Shown piece after piece: positions 1 through 44,569 of a stretch of 64,000 bases of DNA. The first letter of the stretch is position 1. The number at the start of each line of letters is the position of its first letter. The translations under genes and the position numbers were made by a program. Below the pieces are notes generated by a model. The model was not told the DNA's origin, searched no databases, and was given only the letters and a program-made list of their open reading frames with translations. The DNA is from Branchiostoma floridae. Its lineage: Eukaryota; Chordata; Leptocardii; Amphioxiformes; Branchiostomatidae. The stretch is taken from contig NC_049993.1 of NCBI RefSeq assembly GCF_000003815.2, positions 6,178,183 to 6,242,182 on the forward strand, in the 5' to 3' direction.

Positions 1-114
1 GTTCCAGACAAAAGATACAAAAAGCAAAAGTTCTGCCTATGTGCCAAGGACAGCGGTAACAAGATCCTTATCTACTTTGACATTTGTACTCCCAAGAACT
101 ACACACATACCACA

Positions 115-316
115 TACTGTAAATGCATTTAAGTTCGCGGGGATTTAATTTTGCACTAGGACTTTTTGTGGTGGTTTTAAGTTCGCGGCAGCGCCATGCA
201 CTGTAGTCTCTAACTACTGTACCATGGAAAAATGTTTGCAGTGTTTTTTAATTCACGGTGACCATCACAAAAACCGCGAACATTAAACCACTGCGAAAGT
301 TTCTGCATTTACAGTA
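115..316. repeat. Foldback/MITE family A, copy 1
   Basis: About 200 bp bounded by inverted TACTGTAAATGCA / TGCATTTACAGTA. The inside repeats the words 'aagttcgcgg', 'ggtggttttaa' and 'ccatgcactgtagtct'. Sister copies are at 25190-25401 and 61854-62044. No coding capacity; a non-autonomous DNA element. Confidence 0.8.
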
Positions 317-429
317 TCATTAGAATCCATCCAGAGTTTGTATTTAAAGGTATTGCAAATACCTAAAACCTACCTACCTACCTAGTCCCTTGACCCCAAT
401 TTATGGAGGTAATAATAACCCACAAATAC

Positions 430-577
430 CTGAGGACCACCTGTGTCTACCAGGATGACATGCCTCCCCTGTACGAGTGTGATGGTCCCATCAGCACGGA
501 ACTGTCCGCCATCATCCAGATAAGAGTACCCTTCCTTCAACACTGTCACCTTATATGGAGACCCATCCTCCATAGCC
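430..577 (-). CDS. MBLAC1: MBLAC1-like metallo-beta-lactamase-fold protein, first coding exon (partial gene)
   Basis: Single exon bounded by a good acceptor (reverse strand ...gctacag at 578-584) and a CAG|gtattt donor at 429. The likely start is the ATG at 573-571, giving MEDGSPYKVTVLKEGY through FRADGTITLV to ILVDTGGPQ, 48 codons ending in phase 0. The reading frame also runs through the acceptor, so an upstream coding exon is possible, but the match to the family begins here. The pattern 'xPYxVxVLxxGY ... RADGxxTLV ... ILVDTGGP' is the N-terminus of MBLAC1 proteins, just upstream of the HxHxDH metal-binding motif. That motif should be in the next exon, left of position 1; I do not see it in 1-429. 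Family members are metallo-beta-lactamase-fold hydrolases; vertebrate MBLAC1 is reported to act on histone pre-mRNA. It is head to head with DOT1L. Confidence 0.72.
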
Positions 578-2423
578 CTGTAGCAGAACAACAGACAACA
601 AAATTTTGAGTTAAATGTTACAGAAGTGGCATAAGTGTGTGTTGAGGTTGTCTACTTCTACATTGCCTATATTCAGTTTGAAGGATATATAAGAAGTAAT
701 CAACAATGTATGACTTGTTTCTGAATATATATCTTTTCAGCTTGTTGTAAATCTTTCATGTTTATCTTTTTATTTTCTGAAAGCCTGACTTTGAGATTTT
801 TTGGGTCTTGCAAGTCCGTGGGACCAATTATAAAGTAAAGTTACAAATGTAATGACTGATATCAAGGAGGTCCTTGGTGATATACAGTATATATGCTTAG
901 CTTGTGTAACATGAATACCATGCAGGAAGATGCAGTGATAAAGGCAGCTTCAGCTTGTTTTAGTTACTTTGGAGTCTGCTTTTACAAAACGTTCATGGAC
1001 TACAGTTCTTGACATTCTTATAAAGAAGTGGCTTTTGATACCTTGTACATCAGTGGATTGATACATGTACAGATGGTAGCCTTCACCTAATGAGCTCAAC
1101 CTTTACTTGTCTGTGGTTCTTCCTTGAAAGGTCAATGGAAGGACTTCTGCATGACCTTTCCTGACTAATCAGGCTCAACAAACGACTCCAAGTGCCGTGC
1201 TCAGGTGACTGGGTCATGATCAGCCATGCAGAAGTCTCAGCCCATATTGTGCTCAGCTGCCTCGATGCATCACAGGGAGTATTAATTATAAATAATGACT
1301 TCCGCACATCATTTAAGGGCCTGCATGACTTTTTTCTGAAATATGTTTTCACATGTTTTAATCTTTTGTTATTCTTAAAAGGACTGCTGCAAGCCAACAT
1401 TTTGTGGGAGGTTGAATGAATTACTTTGCTGAGCTTATTGTAATGATAAAATGTGCTGTAAGTTCTGAGAATCTTGTGTAATTCGTAGTGTAGAACCCCC
1501 ATGCAGACCCCCATCATTCAACATCATCATGCCAAGGAAATTAACCTCCTTGATCATACATACAGTCTGTAGTATGTAAAACAAAGTCATCCGGAAGTCC
1601 TTTTTCATGCACATCTGCAGGAAGTCTACTATATTTGGTTCTATCGTATATGACATCTTGGCTTCCACATCAATGGCTGCTATACCCTTTGAAACTTTGC
1701 AGCATCCTCTTTGAATGACATCTAATGACTCCTACACCCTTTGAAAGTTTGCAGCACCAGTCTATGTTTTACTGATTTCAAATAAAACATTGTTAAGTTT
1801 TCTTTCTTTCTTCGTTTGGCTGGCATTTACAGTGAGCCACTGGCTAGCTAGGTCACCCAACTTAAGCTGTGGGTATTATATAGGGCTGGCCTTGGGAGAG
1901 AAATACAAAATACATTGAGTTACATATCAAGTGCATTGATATATAAAATTCACAAGGTACAACATCACCATCATTCACTGATCTTCATTGTGCTCTGCAT
2001 CTACTGTCTTTGAACAGTCAAGGTATATACGGTATACATTTGTACATACTTTTGTGTCGTCATATTAGTACTACTTCTATTAGTTTTTACACAGAGAAAG
2101 AGCACTCTGCACAAAAACGACCTCGCATAGCAGCCTCTTGGCTGGTGTCTTAGTCCACACAGGTGGAGTTTGGTAGGGAGCCTTATTATGGTAATGACAG
2201 AATGTTTTCTAATTGTGTTCTGGTGCCATTTATTATTAATAGACCATGGCAGCAATCAGAAAGGGCCTGCACATAGCCTAAAACCATCCCACAAATGCCT
2301 GCTTGGAGGCCTGGTATGGAGGCTTGAGTACATTGTGCTCACCTGGCTCCTCCCCTGTCTGCTCCACCTGTCTGTGTGATGGGCTGGTCCGACTCACCTG
2401 AGCTGACCCAGATGACCCCTGGC
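578..2423. other. Upstream region / 5' intron of the MBLAC1-like gene; no coding gene seen
   Basis: AT-rich sequence between the MBLAC1-like exon and the shared promoter-like segment. Short ORFs here lack family signals and acceptable codon use. The acceptor at 578 predicts that a 5' exon of the MBLAC1-like transcript lies somewhere here or near 2.4 kb. A short imperfect direct repeat ('ccctttgaaa.tttgcagca') occurs near 1686 and 1737. Confidence 0.4.
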
Positions 2424-2495
2424 TGACCAATCAAAACGCGTCTTGATCACGTGAGCAGAAGGGTGGGCGTCGAGATCTCGCGAGATTCATTTCCG
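2424..2495. promoter_or_regulatory. Promoter-like segment between MBLAC1-like and DOT1L genes
   Basis: Within 70 bp lie a CCAAT box (2427-2431, gaCCAATca), an E-box CACGTG (2448-2453), the palindrome TCTCGCGAGA (2476-2485) and an ETS-like TTCCGG (2491-2496). TCTCGCGAGA is the CGCG-box bound by BANP in TATA-less, CpG-rich housekeeping promoters. It lies about 370 bp before the DOT1L start codon and between two divergent genes, so it may serve both. There is no TATA box. Transcription start sites are inferred, not visible. Confidence 0.55.
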
Positions 2496-2851
2496 GATGA
2501 GTCCACTTTGTAAATCAGAGGGTTGTCAGAATAATTATTTCAAAACATTTTTGAGAATTGGAGCAATATTGTCAATCAACGTACCTTTTATTGTATCAAT
2601 TACACTAATTATACATGAAATTCAATATTTGTACCTGATTTTTATTCTATTTAGATGCGGAGTTAGCTTATTTAAAAAAAGTATTTGTTATTGATTGTAT
2701 TGAATTCTCCCGCCCAGACCCTAATAGCGAGATCTTGTCAGCCGTGCGGTGGCTGAACAGCTACCGGCCGAAAACATAGAACAAAATGAGTCAGAATTAG
2801 CAGGATTTCCCCACTTTACCCTCTGGTGACAACCAGGAAAGGGTGGAAAAG

Positions 2852-34848
<31,997 letters not shown>

Positions 34849-35731
34849 CAGAAGAAAGGTAGGTTGAAATCAGCTGTGTTAAATCATGGAATCAGCAGCA
34901 TATTTGATTTGAGATTGTCTCGAAAGCATGGGATGCCTGAAGTACAGTAGAAGCTATTTAATTGCACAGTCACCCCATTGCCAGCATATTTCGTGCAATA
35001 ATCAGGGTGGTGCAATAATGCAAAATTGGCCAGCTGGCCGCACCGGTTTGGGATTCAGTGCAATAAATAGAAGTGCGGTGTAATCCGTTGTGCAATAAAC
35101 TTGCTTCTACTGTTAAACTTAAAGTAAATATTTTGTGAAGTGTATTATTATTAATGTTTCTGTCAGTATCATTCCTCTGTGCCTGCACCTATGTAAAGTG
35201 TATTCAAATTATTCTATGGAAGCCTCTTTGATAACAGTAGAATCCAGCGCGATAACCCAAGTTATCACCCGGTCCGGAACACCTGATTTGAATGATCACG
35301 GTCAAGTTTGACTTATTTACGAAATGAAATCTTTCATGAATCTAGTGTTCTGTTTGTTTAGGTGGCAGCTAGAATGTGTTGGCTGACTACCTCATCGAGT
35401 TGGAACAACTATGCAACACCAGCCATGCAGACAGCCAATCACAGCAAGCTTGATACCCAACCAACCAATCACAACAAGCCTGGCAATCAGCCAATCCAGG
35501 CCAGCCTAGTAGAAGGCCAACCAATGACAGCAAGCCTCACAACAGCAAAGACATGCTGGAAAATGCAGGTTTCTATGAGAGAATGAATAACTTAAAGATG
35601 TTAAAGATTGAAATGGTTTTGCATTCTATTAGATACTTGCATCGGTTTTACACCTATACACTGATTCACATGAATTGTAGGCTATTGTGTAAGATAATGA
35701 AATTAAAGTTAAAGACTGACCCCTTAATAAA
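34849..35731 (+). other. DOT1L: DOT1L 3' untranslated region, possibly with an intron
   Basis: A donor-like AAAG|gtaggt lies 11 nt after the stop (34860) and an acceptor-like tttgtttag near 35361, so the 3' UTR may be spliced. The first reasonable poly(A) signal is AATAAA at 35726-35731. Others exist downstream, so the true end is uncertain. Confidence 0.4.
34946..35114. mobile_element. pogo/Tigger-like MITE
   Basis: About 167 bp with inverted CAGTAGAAGC / GCTTCTACTG ends and 'tgcaataa' words inside. CAGTNGAA-type termini are typical of pogo/Tigger elements. A second terminus-like sequence, 'acagtagaatccagcgcgat', is at 35236. Confidence 0.6.
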
Positions 35732-36706
35732 TTGTAAACATTCACACATCTACAAGATAACATCATAAATAGACTGTAAAGATGTACATGTATCAGCATT
35801 TCTTCACTGTAGGTTCTATGCTAGTATAGGTCAAGTCTAGTGGTCAGTATGTCAAAATGAAGTAACTGTCCGAGTATTTTCTGGCCGTTTTACCAACAGC
35901 TTTAATGGCGATCTGACGCTGGATAGAGTATCTGTTACATGAATTTTATGTTGATCTGGAGTGACCAAATGTGACATATTTAAAGACTATCATGTTCAAG
36001 TAGTGTATGATAGAGTAGTCCTAGTTAATGTACTTTGTAACATGTACTACATTTTGTAGCTCTAGTAGTAGTGAGTTATATTATAATTCCAAAGAAACTG
36101 GTGATGTACAGTGTAGATGTTTTGTACAAAATGAGTCATAAACCTGTTTATGGGGGGCTTTGGATGACAAACTGGATGTACAATTGTTATTGTAAAGAAA
36201 TTCAAGCCCACCCTTGTATTTTTAGTGTCACATTTCAGTCGTTAAAAGTGGTTTGTATCTTTCTTTTTCTTTTTTACAAGTGTTAAAAAGGGTCTTCCAT
36301 CTATAGGATGTTTGTTTTTTGGTATACTTCAATTGTAGGTACCGGTAGTCATTTTCTTGAACATGCAGAAAGAATTTATGATGACTTTATATGACATTTG
36401 TATTACTCCTGCCAAGCACATGATGTGAACCTTATGACTGTGAGAGGTTGATAAAGAAGACTGTGATATTGATGATGTTGTGGTATGACAAGGTGCTCTG
36501 TTTTACACATTCAACATCACTAATGAACTGCCAGTGAGGTGTTAACATGTAAGATCAATATATTAATCAATCTGTCAAATGTTTCATAAGTTGATAGAGA
36601 TAATCTGTTGTGCTGGTCTTGCCAGGCCAGAAGAGGACTGTACAAGTTTATACAGACTTTGTCCTAGATGTGAGTTCAAGAACTGCAACTCTTTTACAGT
36701 CAAAGT
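35732..36706. other. Intergenic AT-rich DNA downstream of DOT1L
   Basis: No ORF with family signal. May include a long alternative DOT1L 3' UTR. Confidence 0.4.
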
Positions 36707-37044
36707 CAGGGCTCTAGCCAGCGTCCGTTTTTCCGTCAATTGACGGAAATTTGCCGCGTTTGACGGAAAAATTTTAAAGCCAATCCGTCAACCTTGACGG
36801 ACAAAAATTTGATAAAAGCTCCTTGGTGGAAGCTACAGGCGGCTTGGGGACGCCGTCCACGGCCGTAAAAGCCACACACTGTTTGTTTTGCTATTGCTAT
36901 GATTGTTGACAATGTGTGTCGGTGCCCTTTCGCATACGATAATCACACAAGGTCTCAGTTCAGTCTCTCTAACTCCTGGAATAGTGTTTTCGCGACAATG
37001 GGAATTGGCTGACGGAAAAAAATTTCGAGCTGGCTAGAGCCCTG
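36707..37044 (-). mobile_element. hAT-like MITE family E, copy 2 (inverted) with 8-bp TSD
   Basis: 338 bp, CAGGGCTCTAGCCAGC to GCTGGCTAGAGCCCTG, near-reverse of 12133-12472. GTCAAAGT is duplicated exactly at 36699-36706 and 37045-37052. The two copies are very similar, so movement was fairly recent. Confidence 0.92.
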
Positions 37045-37659
37045 GTCAAAGTTGTCCAAGTAGACCAACAAATTTTTCACTATAGGCAGGATTCTTGATG
37101 CTTGCGACAGAGGGTAAAATTATCTTAGAGACCATCACAAAGTGGTCACATTTTCCAGGTGGTCTATATGTAGGGGAGGTCACTTGTACAGGTTTGACTG
37201 TGGTAAAGACTAATAAAAACAATCACAAATCATCCAGCAGCTAGATCCTTCACCCTTGTAGTGTTATGTGACTGTGACTAAAAAAAACTGCCATTTTGTA
37301 AAACGTTTGTAGATTTGATAGAAAAAACAAAACAAACAAACATAGTTGTAATAGTGATCTTTGTATCAATATTCTGAGTTTGTGTCGCTGTAAGAGTAAT
37401 GGCTACATTTTTCACCTTGAAACTAGAGAAATTTTCATGTAAGTTGATATGTTGTGCTGAAGATGAAGATGATCACAGATCTAAGTTATCATAGGTATTC
37501 CAACGCTACCGCGAAAACGTCCTGCCGCATGGCGATCGGTAAATTTCTTACCATCTTCCCACACTCGCGGCACAAAAAGTATTCACTCCTAGAGGCATAT
37601 TTACCCATAAAAATAAAGCATATAAGTTTCTCTTTCGTGTGATATGTTTGTTCGGTCTG

Positions 37660-38221
37660 TTAAATGTCCAAAACGCCAAAAATTTGCCGATGAAAACGGC
37701 GCGCCGTGCGCCCCTCGGCCGGGGTTGGAAAACACGGGCCCGAAACCTCCCCCCTCCCCCAGCTCGCTACGCTGCGTTCACGGCGCTTGCGCATCGCCGT
37801 CTTAGACCGCAGCAGAATGAAAGTAGTGTCATTGCAAAGAGCAGATTACGAGCTTTAAAATGATACCGGTGACAGTTGTCAACTTTTATTTTTTGCCGGT
37901 AAAAATTCCACTTGAAGTGATTGATCGATGTTTAATTGTAAAAATCTCCGCAAAAATTTTATTCTTGCCGGTTGTCACCCCTGTCCAAATGACGACAAAA
38001 AAATAGGCTACGTTTTGATGTAATCGGCATGTCTATTGCATGCACGCCGGCGGATCGCGAAGCTTGTTTTCCTGGCGAGGTCGGCCCGAGCGCGCCGTGT
38101 TTGGCCGGCCGCGCAATCCTGACGCGCCGAAGTTCGGCCGCGCGCCTCTTACAAATAGAAGTTATGTGACTGAAGCGGCACAAAAAGATCCTTTTCGACG
38201 CTATAGAGCAGGAATTTCCAG
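37660..38221 (+). other. CpG-rich segment, possible first exon of an unknown transcript
   Basis: The only strongly CpG-rich stretch between DOT1L and KAT14 (words such as ggcgcgcc, ggccggcc, gcgcgcc). An ATG ORF (38040) reads 60 codons to a good donor TCCAG|gtaaaa at 38222. The next acceptor with a short open exon is at 39276. I recognise no protein family; it may be the promoter and first exon of a non-coding RNA. Confidence 0.3.
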
Positions 38222-38488
38222 GTAAAATACTTTGATGAATTTTTAGTGTCTGCAAATTGTAGGTTTGTTTTGGGATGGGGTACTTTTGTGTCCTCAAGGA
38301 AGAAAATGTTTTCTTTGTTTTTGTTTGTTTTCACCATTTTTTTTGTCTATAGACAATGCTAGCAATGCAAAATCATGTCTTTATCCATGTTTTTAAGTCA
38401 TGAGACAATGTAAAACATTACAGTTTTAGATTTGTTAATCATTCTATTTCTTTCTTTCTTGTTATGTGAAATTGGCCTTGTGAATCAT

Positions 38489-39110
38489 AAATTTTCTTGC
38501 CTTGTTCCAAGTTCAAAATACCATGGTGTATTTTTTTTTACTTGTTGAACTTGAGGCAACCGTGGCCCCCGGTTAGGGGTCAGCCGGGGAACCTATGCCC
38601 AAATTTTTCAAAATAAATAATTTATGGTATTTTCAATATCGTTAGTATTTGTGTGAATCATTTCTTGCCTTGTTCCAAGTCCAAAATACCACAGAGTATT
38701 TTTTTACTTGTTGAACTTGAGGCAACCGTGGCCCCCGGTTAGGGGTCAGCCGGGGAACCTATGCCCAATTTTTTAAAAATCAAAATAAATAACGACATTT
38801 TCAATATGATTATTTGTGTGAATCATTTCTTGCCTTGTTCCAAGTCCAAAATACCATGGTGTATTTTTTTTACTTGTTGAACTTGAGGCAACCGTGGCCC
38901 CCGGTTAGGGGTCAGCCGGGGAACCTATGCCCAATTTTTTTTCAAAATAAGAAATCAATGGTATTTTCAATGTCATTGTTATTATTCGTCAAATCATTTC
39001 TTGCCTCGTTCCGAGTCCAAAATACCAAGTGTATTTTTTCACTTGTGTGGCCACCTGTTCTAAGGTCAGCCGGGGAAGCTATGCCCAATTAAAAAAGATA
39101 CTTATGGCAT
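38489..39110 (+). repeat. About 160-bp tandem repeat, four copies
   Basis: Units start with 'tttcttgccttgttccaagt' and contain 'cttgttgaacttgaggcaac', 'cccccggttaggggtcagcc' and 'ggggaacctatgccca'. Copies begin near 38489, 38660, 38823 and 38995; the fourth is diverged and lacks part of the middle. Confidence 0.88.
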
Positions 39111-39275
39111 TTTCATTTTCATTGTGAAGTAAGTTTGTTACAACCAGATTGTTCAGGCTAGTGCTCTTTGTGCCATGTGGCATTTTGTTTGACTTTGCAC
39201 GTCTGGATTATTTTGTTAAGTAAAGATCATAAATCTGCAGTACTTACCTGCAATATTATATTCTTGTCTCTACAG

Positions 39276-39352
39276 TTTGGTAATGGCGACCTCCAAGACA
39301 AGCCCACTTGGTACCCAGGTTCAGTCGTAGAAGATGGTGTAGAAGCAAATTG
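39276..39352 (+). other. Possible terminal exon of the unknown transcript
   Basis: A strong acceptor (ttgtctctacag) opens 75 nt ending in TGA (39350-39352); the frame reads FGNGDLQDKPTWYPGSVVED and on. In the phase delivered by the 38221 donor another frame applies, ending at the TAG near 39330. Poly(A)-signal-like words follow near 39620. Unrecognised; coding status unproven. Confidence 0.25.
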
Positions 39353-41865
39353 ACACTTACTGACTTACCTTCTTCCATCCGGTTTTGGGAATTTATCTAA
39401 TCTTAATCTATTTTAACTTCAAATCTTCTTGATGTACATTGTATTATATAGAATTCAGTTACATGCATGTGTCAGTCTGATTCTTTCTTTATAACCACTT
39501 TATTACGTCATACAAAAGAACTGTAACTACAAATCACCGTAGTAACGGTGTGGTACTTGGGTAGGACGTCTTCGCCGCAGAAAGATGACCATCATCATTC
39601 ATCACCATGGTAGACACAATAATAAAACTAAAAGTTTAATTGTTTATTAGGAGGAATATTCTATCTAATCCGGGATGTGGCTGATAAAAGACCAGCAGAG
39701 AAAAAACTTGAAGAATGTAATGTTAGGTTGTAGTACCAATAAGTAGAGCGAGATACGCATGTATTGGATGGTGTAGGACAAATGTAAAGTTAACTAGTTG
39801 TGCTGCCAATTTAACTAAATAAAAGTGTTAAGTTTGTTAAGAAGGCACAGAACAGTTAGTGCCACAGAAAATGATAAGTAGGCCTGTTTTTTTGTGCAAA
39901 ACTTTGTGTACTTTCTATGATACCGGTGATAATTACTGATTGTAAGAATTATCGGGAAGTAACACATCCAAATTCCAAGAAATCTATGTACATTTACAGA
40001 AAATAGCCTGTACGTGACCTTGAAAAATGTTTACCTTGTCATGATAAGTTCAGTGTTTACATTGTCTATCTATCATTATTTTATCTCTTCTTCTTATAGT
40101 ACTAACATCTGTCATGTATTGTGCAATTGTGAACTTATGCTAATGATGCAGTGTAACATTGTGCCTCATCAAATAATGCGAGATGTTCATGCAATCTTAC
40201 CTTTGACCTTGACCAAGTTGACCTTCTTATTAAAGAAGTTACCATTGTTGACATTCTGTGGATGTGACATTCTTTGGTAATAGGAAATAACATAATGCTG
40301 TACATTGTAAAAGTATATTAAGTATGGTACTCGGTCTAGTACAGTGCACCGTATAGTATACTCACCCGCAAAATACCATAGAACGCAATCAAAAATGTGT
40401 GTATATATACCCAAATTTACTCATTTTCTTATGAAGTACAGATAACATGACTGTTATTGTGTGAAAGAACACCACTGGGTGCTGTTTTATGTGAAATATT
40501 GGAAGATATGGTCAATCCTGTCAAGAGATACAAGTGTGTAAACTTTGGAGGAATTTTCCTTCCCCAGGGGTCAAAGGTCACGCTGCCACCTGAGTAATTT
40601 GTTGCAAAATGCATACTTTGACCCTGTGTAAAAACATAATAAAAAGATATTAATGTCTGGAATCCTGTAGAATATTTCTATGTAGTGCATATTACAAGTA
40701 AATAAGATAAAATAAGCTTTTCAGCCTTCACTTACCTTTTTATCACCCCTTAAAAAAGCTATTTTTTTAATTTTTGTAATTTATCGCGCGGCCGGCCATT
40801 CCGGAGGGCAGATTTTGGAAACTTCAAGGAGCCATATCTCAGCAACCGCTTAAGATATTTGCTTCATTTAAAAAGCATTTTAATTCTCTTTATTAGCTCT
40901 TTCAGAAACAGTAAAAACTAATATTGTATAATACTTTTGAAATTTTGGTTGGAATACCTAGTTATCATGTTGTCTTTTGCAAAGTGTTTTGCTACAGAGG
41001 TCACACGAATTGAAACATAAGAAAACATTATCGTGTAGAGGTAGCAGAACTTTTGAATTTCTAGAAAATTGACTGATACAACTTGCTTTCACGTACCTTT
41101 TTGCAGTTCAATATTTGTCTAGATTAAGGAGCTTTTTTTACCATTTTGCTCAAAATTGACAGAATATTATTGATGTATACATTATATGTCTATCAGGTGA
41201 ACAAGGGCATTTTATGTCCATATGGACTAAGGTTACCATGTATACGCCATGCATAACATGAGGTAAAGGATTTTTGATAGAAAAAACTCATTTTAGGGCT
41301 TTAAGACTCATTTCATCCTTGTGTAATTGTTATTTCACATCTAGTATTTGATCGTGGCTGAAAAGCTGTTCCCAATTTCTACTGTGGTATTCCTGTTATT
41401 TGTAAGTTACATCAAAGAGCTTTTATGATAAAAGCTCCTTGGTTACATGAAAGGTTAATCATGGGTTTAACAATGACTTAGAACTTGGAAAGACCTCGGG
41501 AATTTGGAACATCTACCCAACTTAAAACTCTCTATTATAAAAGTATCACAGAAAGTAATATACCATAGTATGAAGAGATGCAAGAAATATGCAACTCTTG
41601 ACTTTAACTTTGAAATCTGATGTTTCACTTTCCCAAGGTCCTTACAAATTAAAGTTGAGAAGTTCTAGCATGTGAGGACCACAGTGGTGGTGTTGTCAAC
41701 AGTGTAAACCTGGCAGCTTTTACATTTTGTACCATGTGTTTGTACCAACAAGAGACTCATTACACAGAGTTTTTTTTTTACTAGATGACATGTGCCATAG
41801 TTACCTGATCTCCAAGCAGATGTATGTCCTCAGCTTGTTCCAACATAGTTGAGAAGTTTGAGCTT
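39353..41865. other. Intergenic DNA, no gene seen
   Basis: AT-rich, only short unrelated ORFs. Several AATAAA words could end the putative transcript from 37.7-39.3 kb. Confidence 0.4.
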
Positions 41866-42062
41866 TGTTCCAACACAAGGAAGACACTCCACGAATTTTC
41901 AGTCGAACTCGTCGACCTTCATCAGATGACTGATTCACTGGGCTGACATTCAGGAAATAGGAAGTGACGTCAGGAGTGAATCAAACGTCGCTGGAAGATT
42001 GCATGTTGGCGAGATTGACTGAAAATTTATGGTAAGGGTCTTCCTTGTGTTGGAACAAAATG
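41866..42062. mobile_element. Foldback element family K, copy 1
   Basis: 'ttgttccaacacaaggaaga' is mirrored by 'tcttccttgtgttggaacaa'. The inside has 'cttcatcagatgactgattc' and 'gtgacgtcagga', both shared with 58149-58655. Confidence 0.7.
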
Positions 42063-43185
42063 TATGGATTTTACCAACACAGATGAGTCTTCATTAGAAT
42101 TGTTACAACATGTCTTTAAAGTAATCCAGGTGTGTAAAAACAAGCTGTAGCTATACATTGCTTGGAAAGTTATCTTTAGCAATATGCTGGGTACATCAAA
42201 GTGAACTGTGGCTGATTTGTTACTGGTGAACCAAAAGTGATGACCATTTTGATTGGTTGCTGATATGAACTTACAGTGTTAGCTCTGATTGGTCAGAATT
42301 TATATGTAGCAGGACCAATGAGGTTACTTTATTTGATTTTGAATATGGCTGCTTAGTATTTGGTTTATCTGTGATAGTGTAAATTGTTCTAATTATGTAT
42401 ATAGATATATATCTAATAGGCAATTTGGGGTATCAAAAGCCACCACCCTTTCTCAGTCCAAACGTGGGACTGAATATCAGGGCTATAGACTGGATCTGGT
42501 GCTTATTTTCCAGTCGTGTACACATCTGGACACTTTTTCTTCTGAATGTATGATTAATTGTTATTAATTCAACCCTTCAATGTGCATAATTGTGATAATG
42601 TTGATTATTTATGATTCATGGAGGTGAGAAATTCTTTGTAAAAGCAAGTCCTTGGTAAAAGTGCTTGGGTGCTAGTCGGTATTAAGACTTTGATATGGTG
42701 AATTTACCAATGTTGTTCTTACTGGTATGTTCCAAGTAAGGCCTGGGTATAATTATTAAGAAGGCCTGTATCAGTCTGTACATGTAGGTGGAGACTTACC
42801 CGTTCATGAAGTGATGACGTCATTGACCTTGACTGTGTGAAGTGTTTGGTGTAGAAATAAAATGCATCACGGGAAGAATGGATTGCTGTTGGCTGTTCTG
42901 CTTTTTTGTCCGTGTTGTATCAATTTCAGAATAAAGCAACACATTCGTGACATTGTATATACATGTACTAGTAACTCTGCACCTTCCAAATAATGCTATA
43001 TACTGCGGGAGATGTATAGAGAATAGAAAATGATTTGTTTATGAAACGTCGCAGCCTATACGTGGCATACACCTGTATTTTAATCATTCACGATTTTAAT
43101 CAATACGGGTCAAAAGCGTCCCCTAACAATCCGTTGCAGTACTGAAGCATTACGGTCACGATCAAGGCTGCACCGCTCCACGGTT
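42063..43185. other. Intergenic DNA, no gene seen
   Basis: AT-rich; no ORF or repeat family supported. Confidence 0.4.
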
Positions 43186-43890
43186 CAAAAGAGACACCCT
43201 ACGGCTGACTGAGGTACTGCAAGTAGTGCTCTTTGCAAATGTTCATTTACACCGGGTCCCGTATTAGTGTACTGAATGACGCCCACGGACAATTACTCAT
43301 TCCATAACGTAGGACCTCCTTGACAATCTGAAAACACTCTTTTACGTGCCAAGAAGGGAGTTGTAAATAACAACCGTTGGTTGTTTGATCGACAACCGGT
43401 AATATTGTGCTGCATGACTAGAGTGGATAATCGGGGCATAGTATTGATCTTTTTCAAACGACCTGGGGCAAGTAGGGTCAAAGTTGAACCTTTGTACGTC
43501 CTGATTACATTGTTATGACCACACGGCACAGTATAACCGATCTAAAACTCAATGAATTGTTCTGTAATCGATAACTACTTTCGCAGCCCCTACAGAAGAG
43601 CTTTGTATGGTGTATATAGTTAGTGCGTCACCTGAACTACTTTTTGAATAAAACCAAGTAGCTTTCCTTTCTCAAAACCGTGTAAATAACGTGTTTCTGT
43701 TAGCAAGGAGGTTAATACCTCCTTGGTCGTAGGGTGTCTATCTAAAACCATAAAAATGAATTGGCTGGGATAAAAGTTTTGCTAGGATCTACAGTCGCAG
43801 TACACCAGTCAGCCGTAAGGTGTCTCTATTTTAAACCTCTCTAGCTGCAGTACTTCAGTTAGCCGTGGGGCGTCTCTATTGTTGAACCGT
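43186..43890. repeat. Dispersed inverted copies of a 35-bp word
   Basis: 'agacaccctacggctgactg' followed by 'aggtactgca' at 43191-43220 is met inverted at about 43797-43830 ('gcagtacaccagtcagccgt') and 43848-43882 ('gcagtacttcagttagccgt'). Likely the ends of a decayed element. Confidence 0.6.
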
Positions 43891-44569
43891 GTTGACTGTT
43901 CCTTTCTTTGTATGAGCATGTAAAATAGAAAGGGCATTATATCCTTGGTAACGTTATATGGTAAGGTCACACTGACTCGAATTTGCTGACATCCTCTGTT
44001 CACCCCAAAATCTATGCGAGCGCAATTGTCATAAAAACAAAGGTATCTATGATCAGAAGGCCGAATTCAAGTGGATAAATTATGATTATACCTTGTACTT
44101 TCTTTTTATCAGATTCAGATGACAGTTTCCTCACATAACATTATCGTTATTGGCCATTTTGCTTCAAAATCAGTCTATTGGTATTGGCCTGTATTCGTGT
44201 ATACAACCGACACTTGTTGGAAATGTGAATATGATACAGGTGCTACTCTATTGCATAAAAAAAAACTTTTGTTGTGTCGCCTTCATTACGTGATCCTGTT
44301 TTGGCAATACTAGTTCAGAACTGTTCTTCTTTTATTATAGTGTGTTTTCAAATCATATGTTAGACCTTTGCAAATTTAGTTATGCACAGAAGTCCACTCC
44401 AGTCTTAATGGATGACAAATTTCAGACAACACCCATATACATTGCCCATTCTCGTACGAACCAGGCGGGGTTCTATGACGCGGGTTCCTCTCTGCATATA
44501 GAAGAATGGACGCCAACCCTAAACTTGTGCGAAGTTAAAGATCACGATGGTCACAAAAATGCTTTCAGC

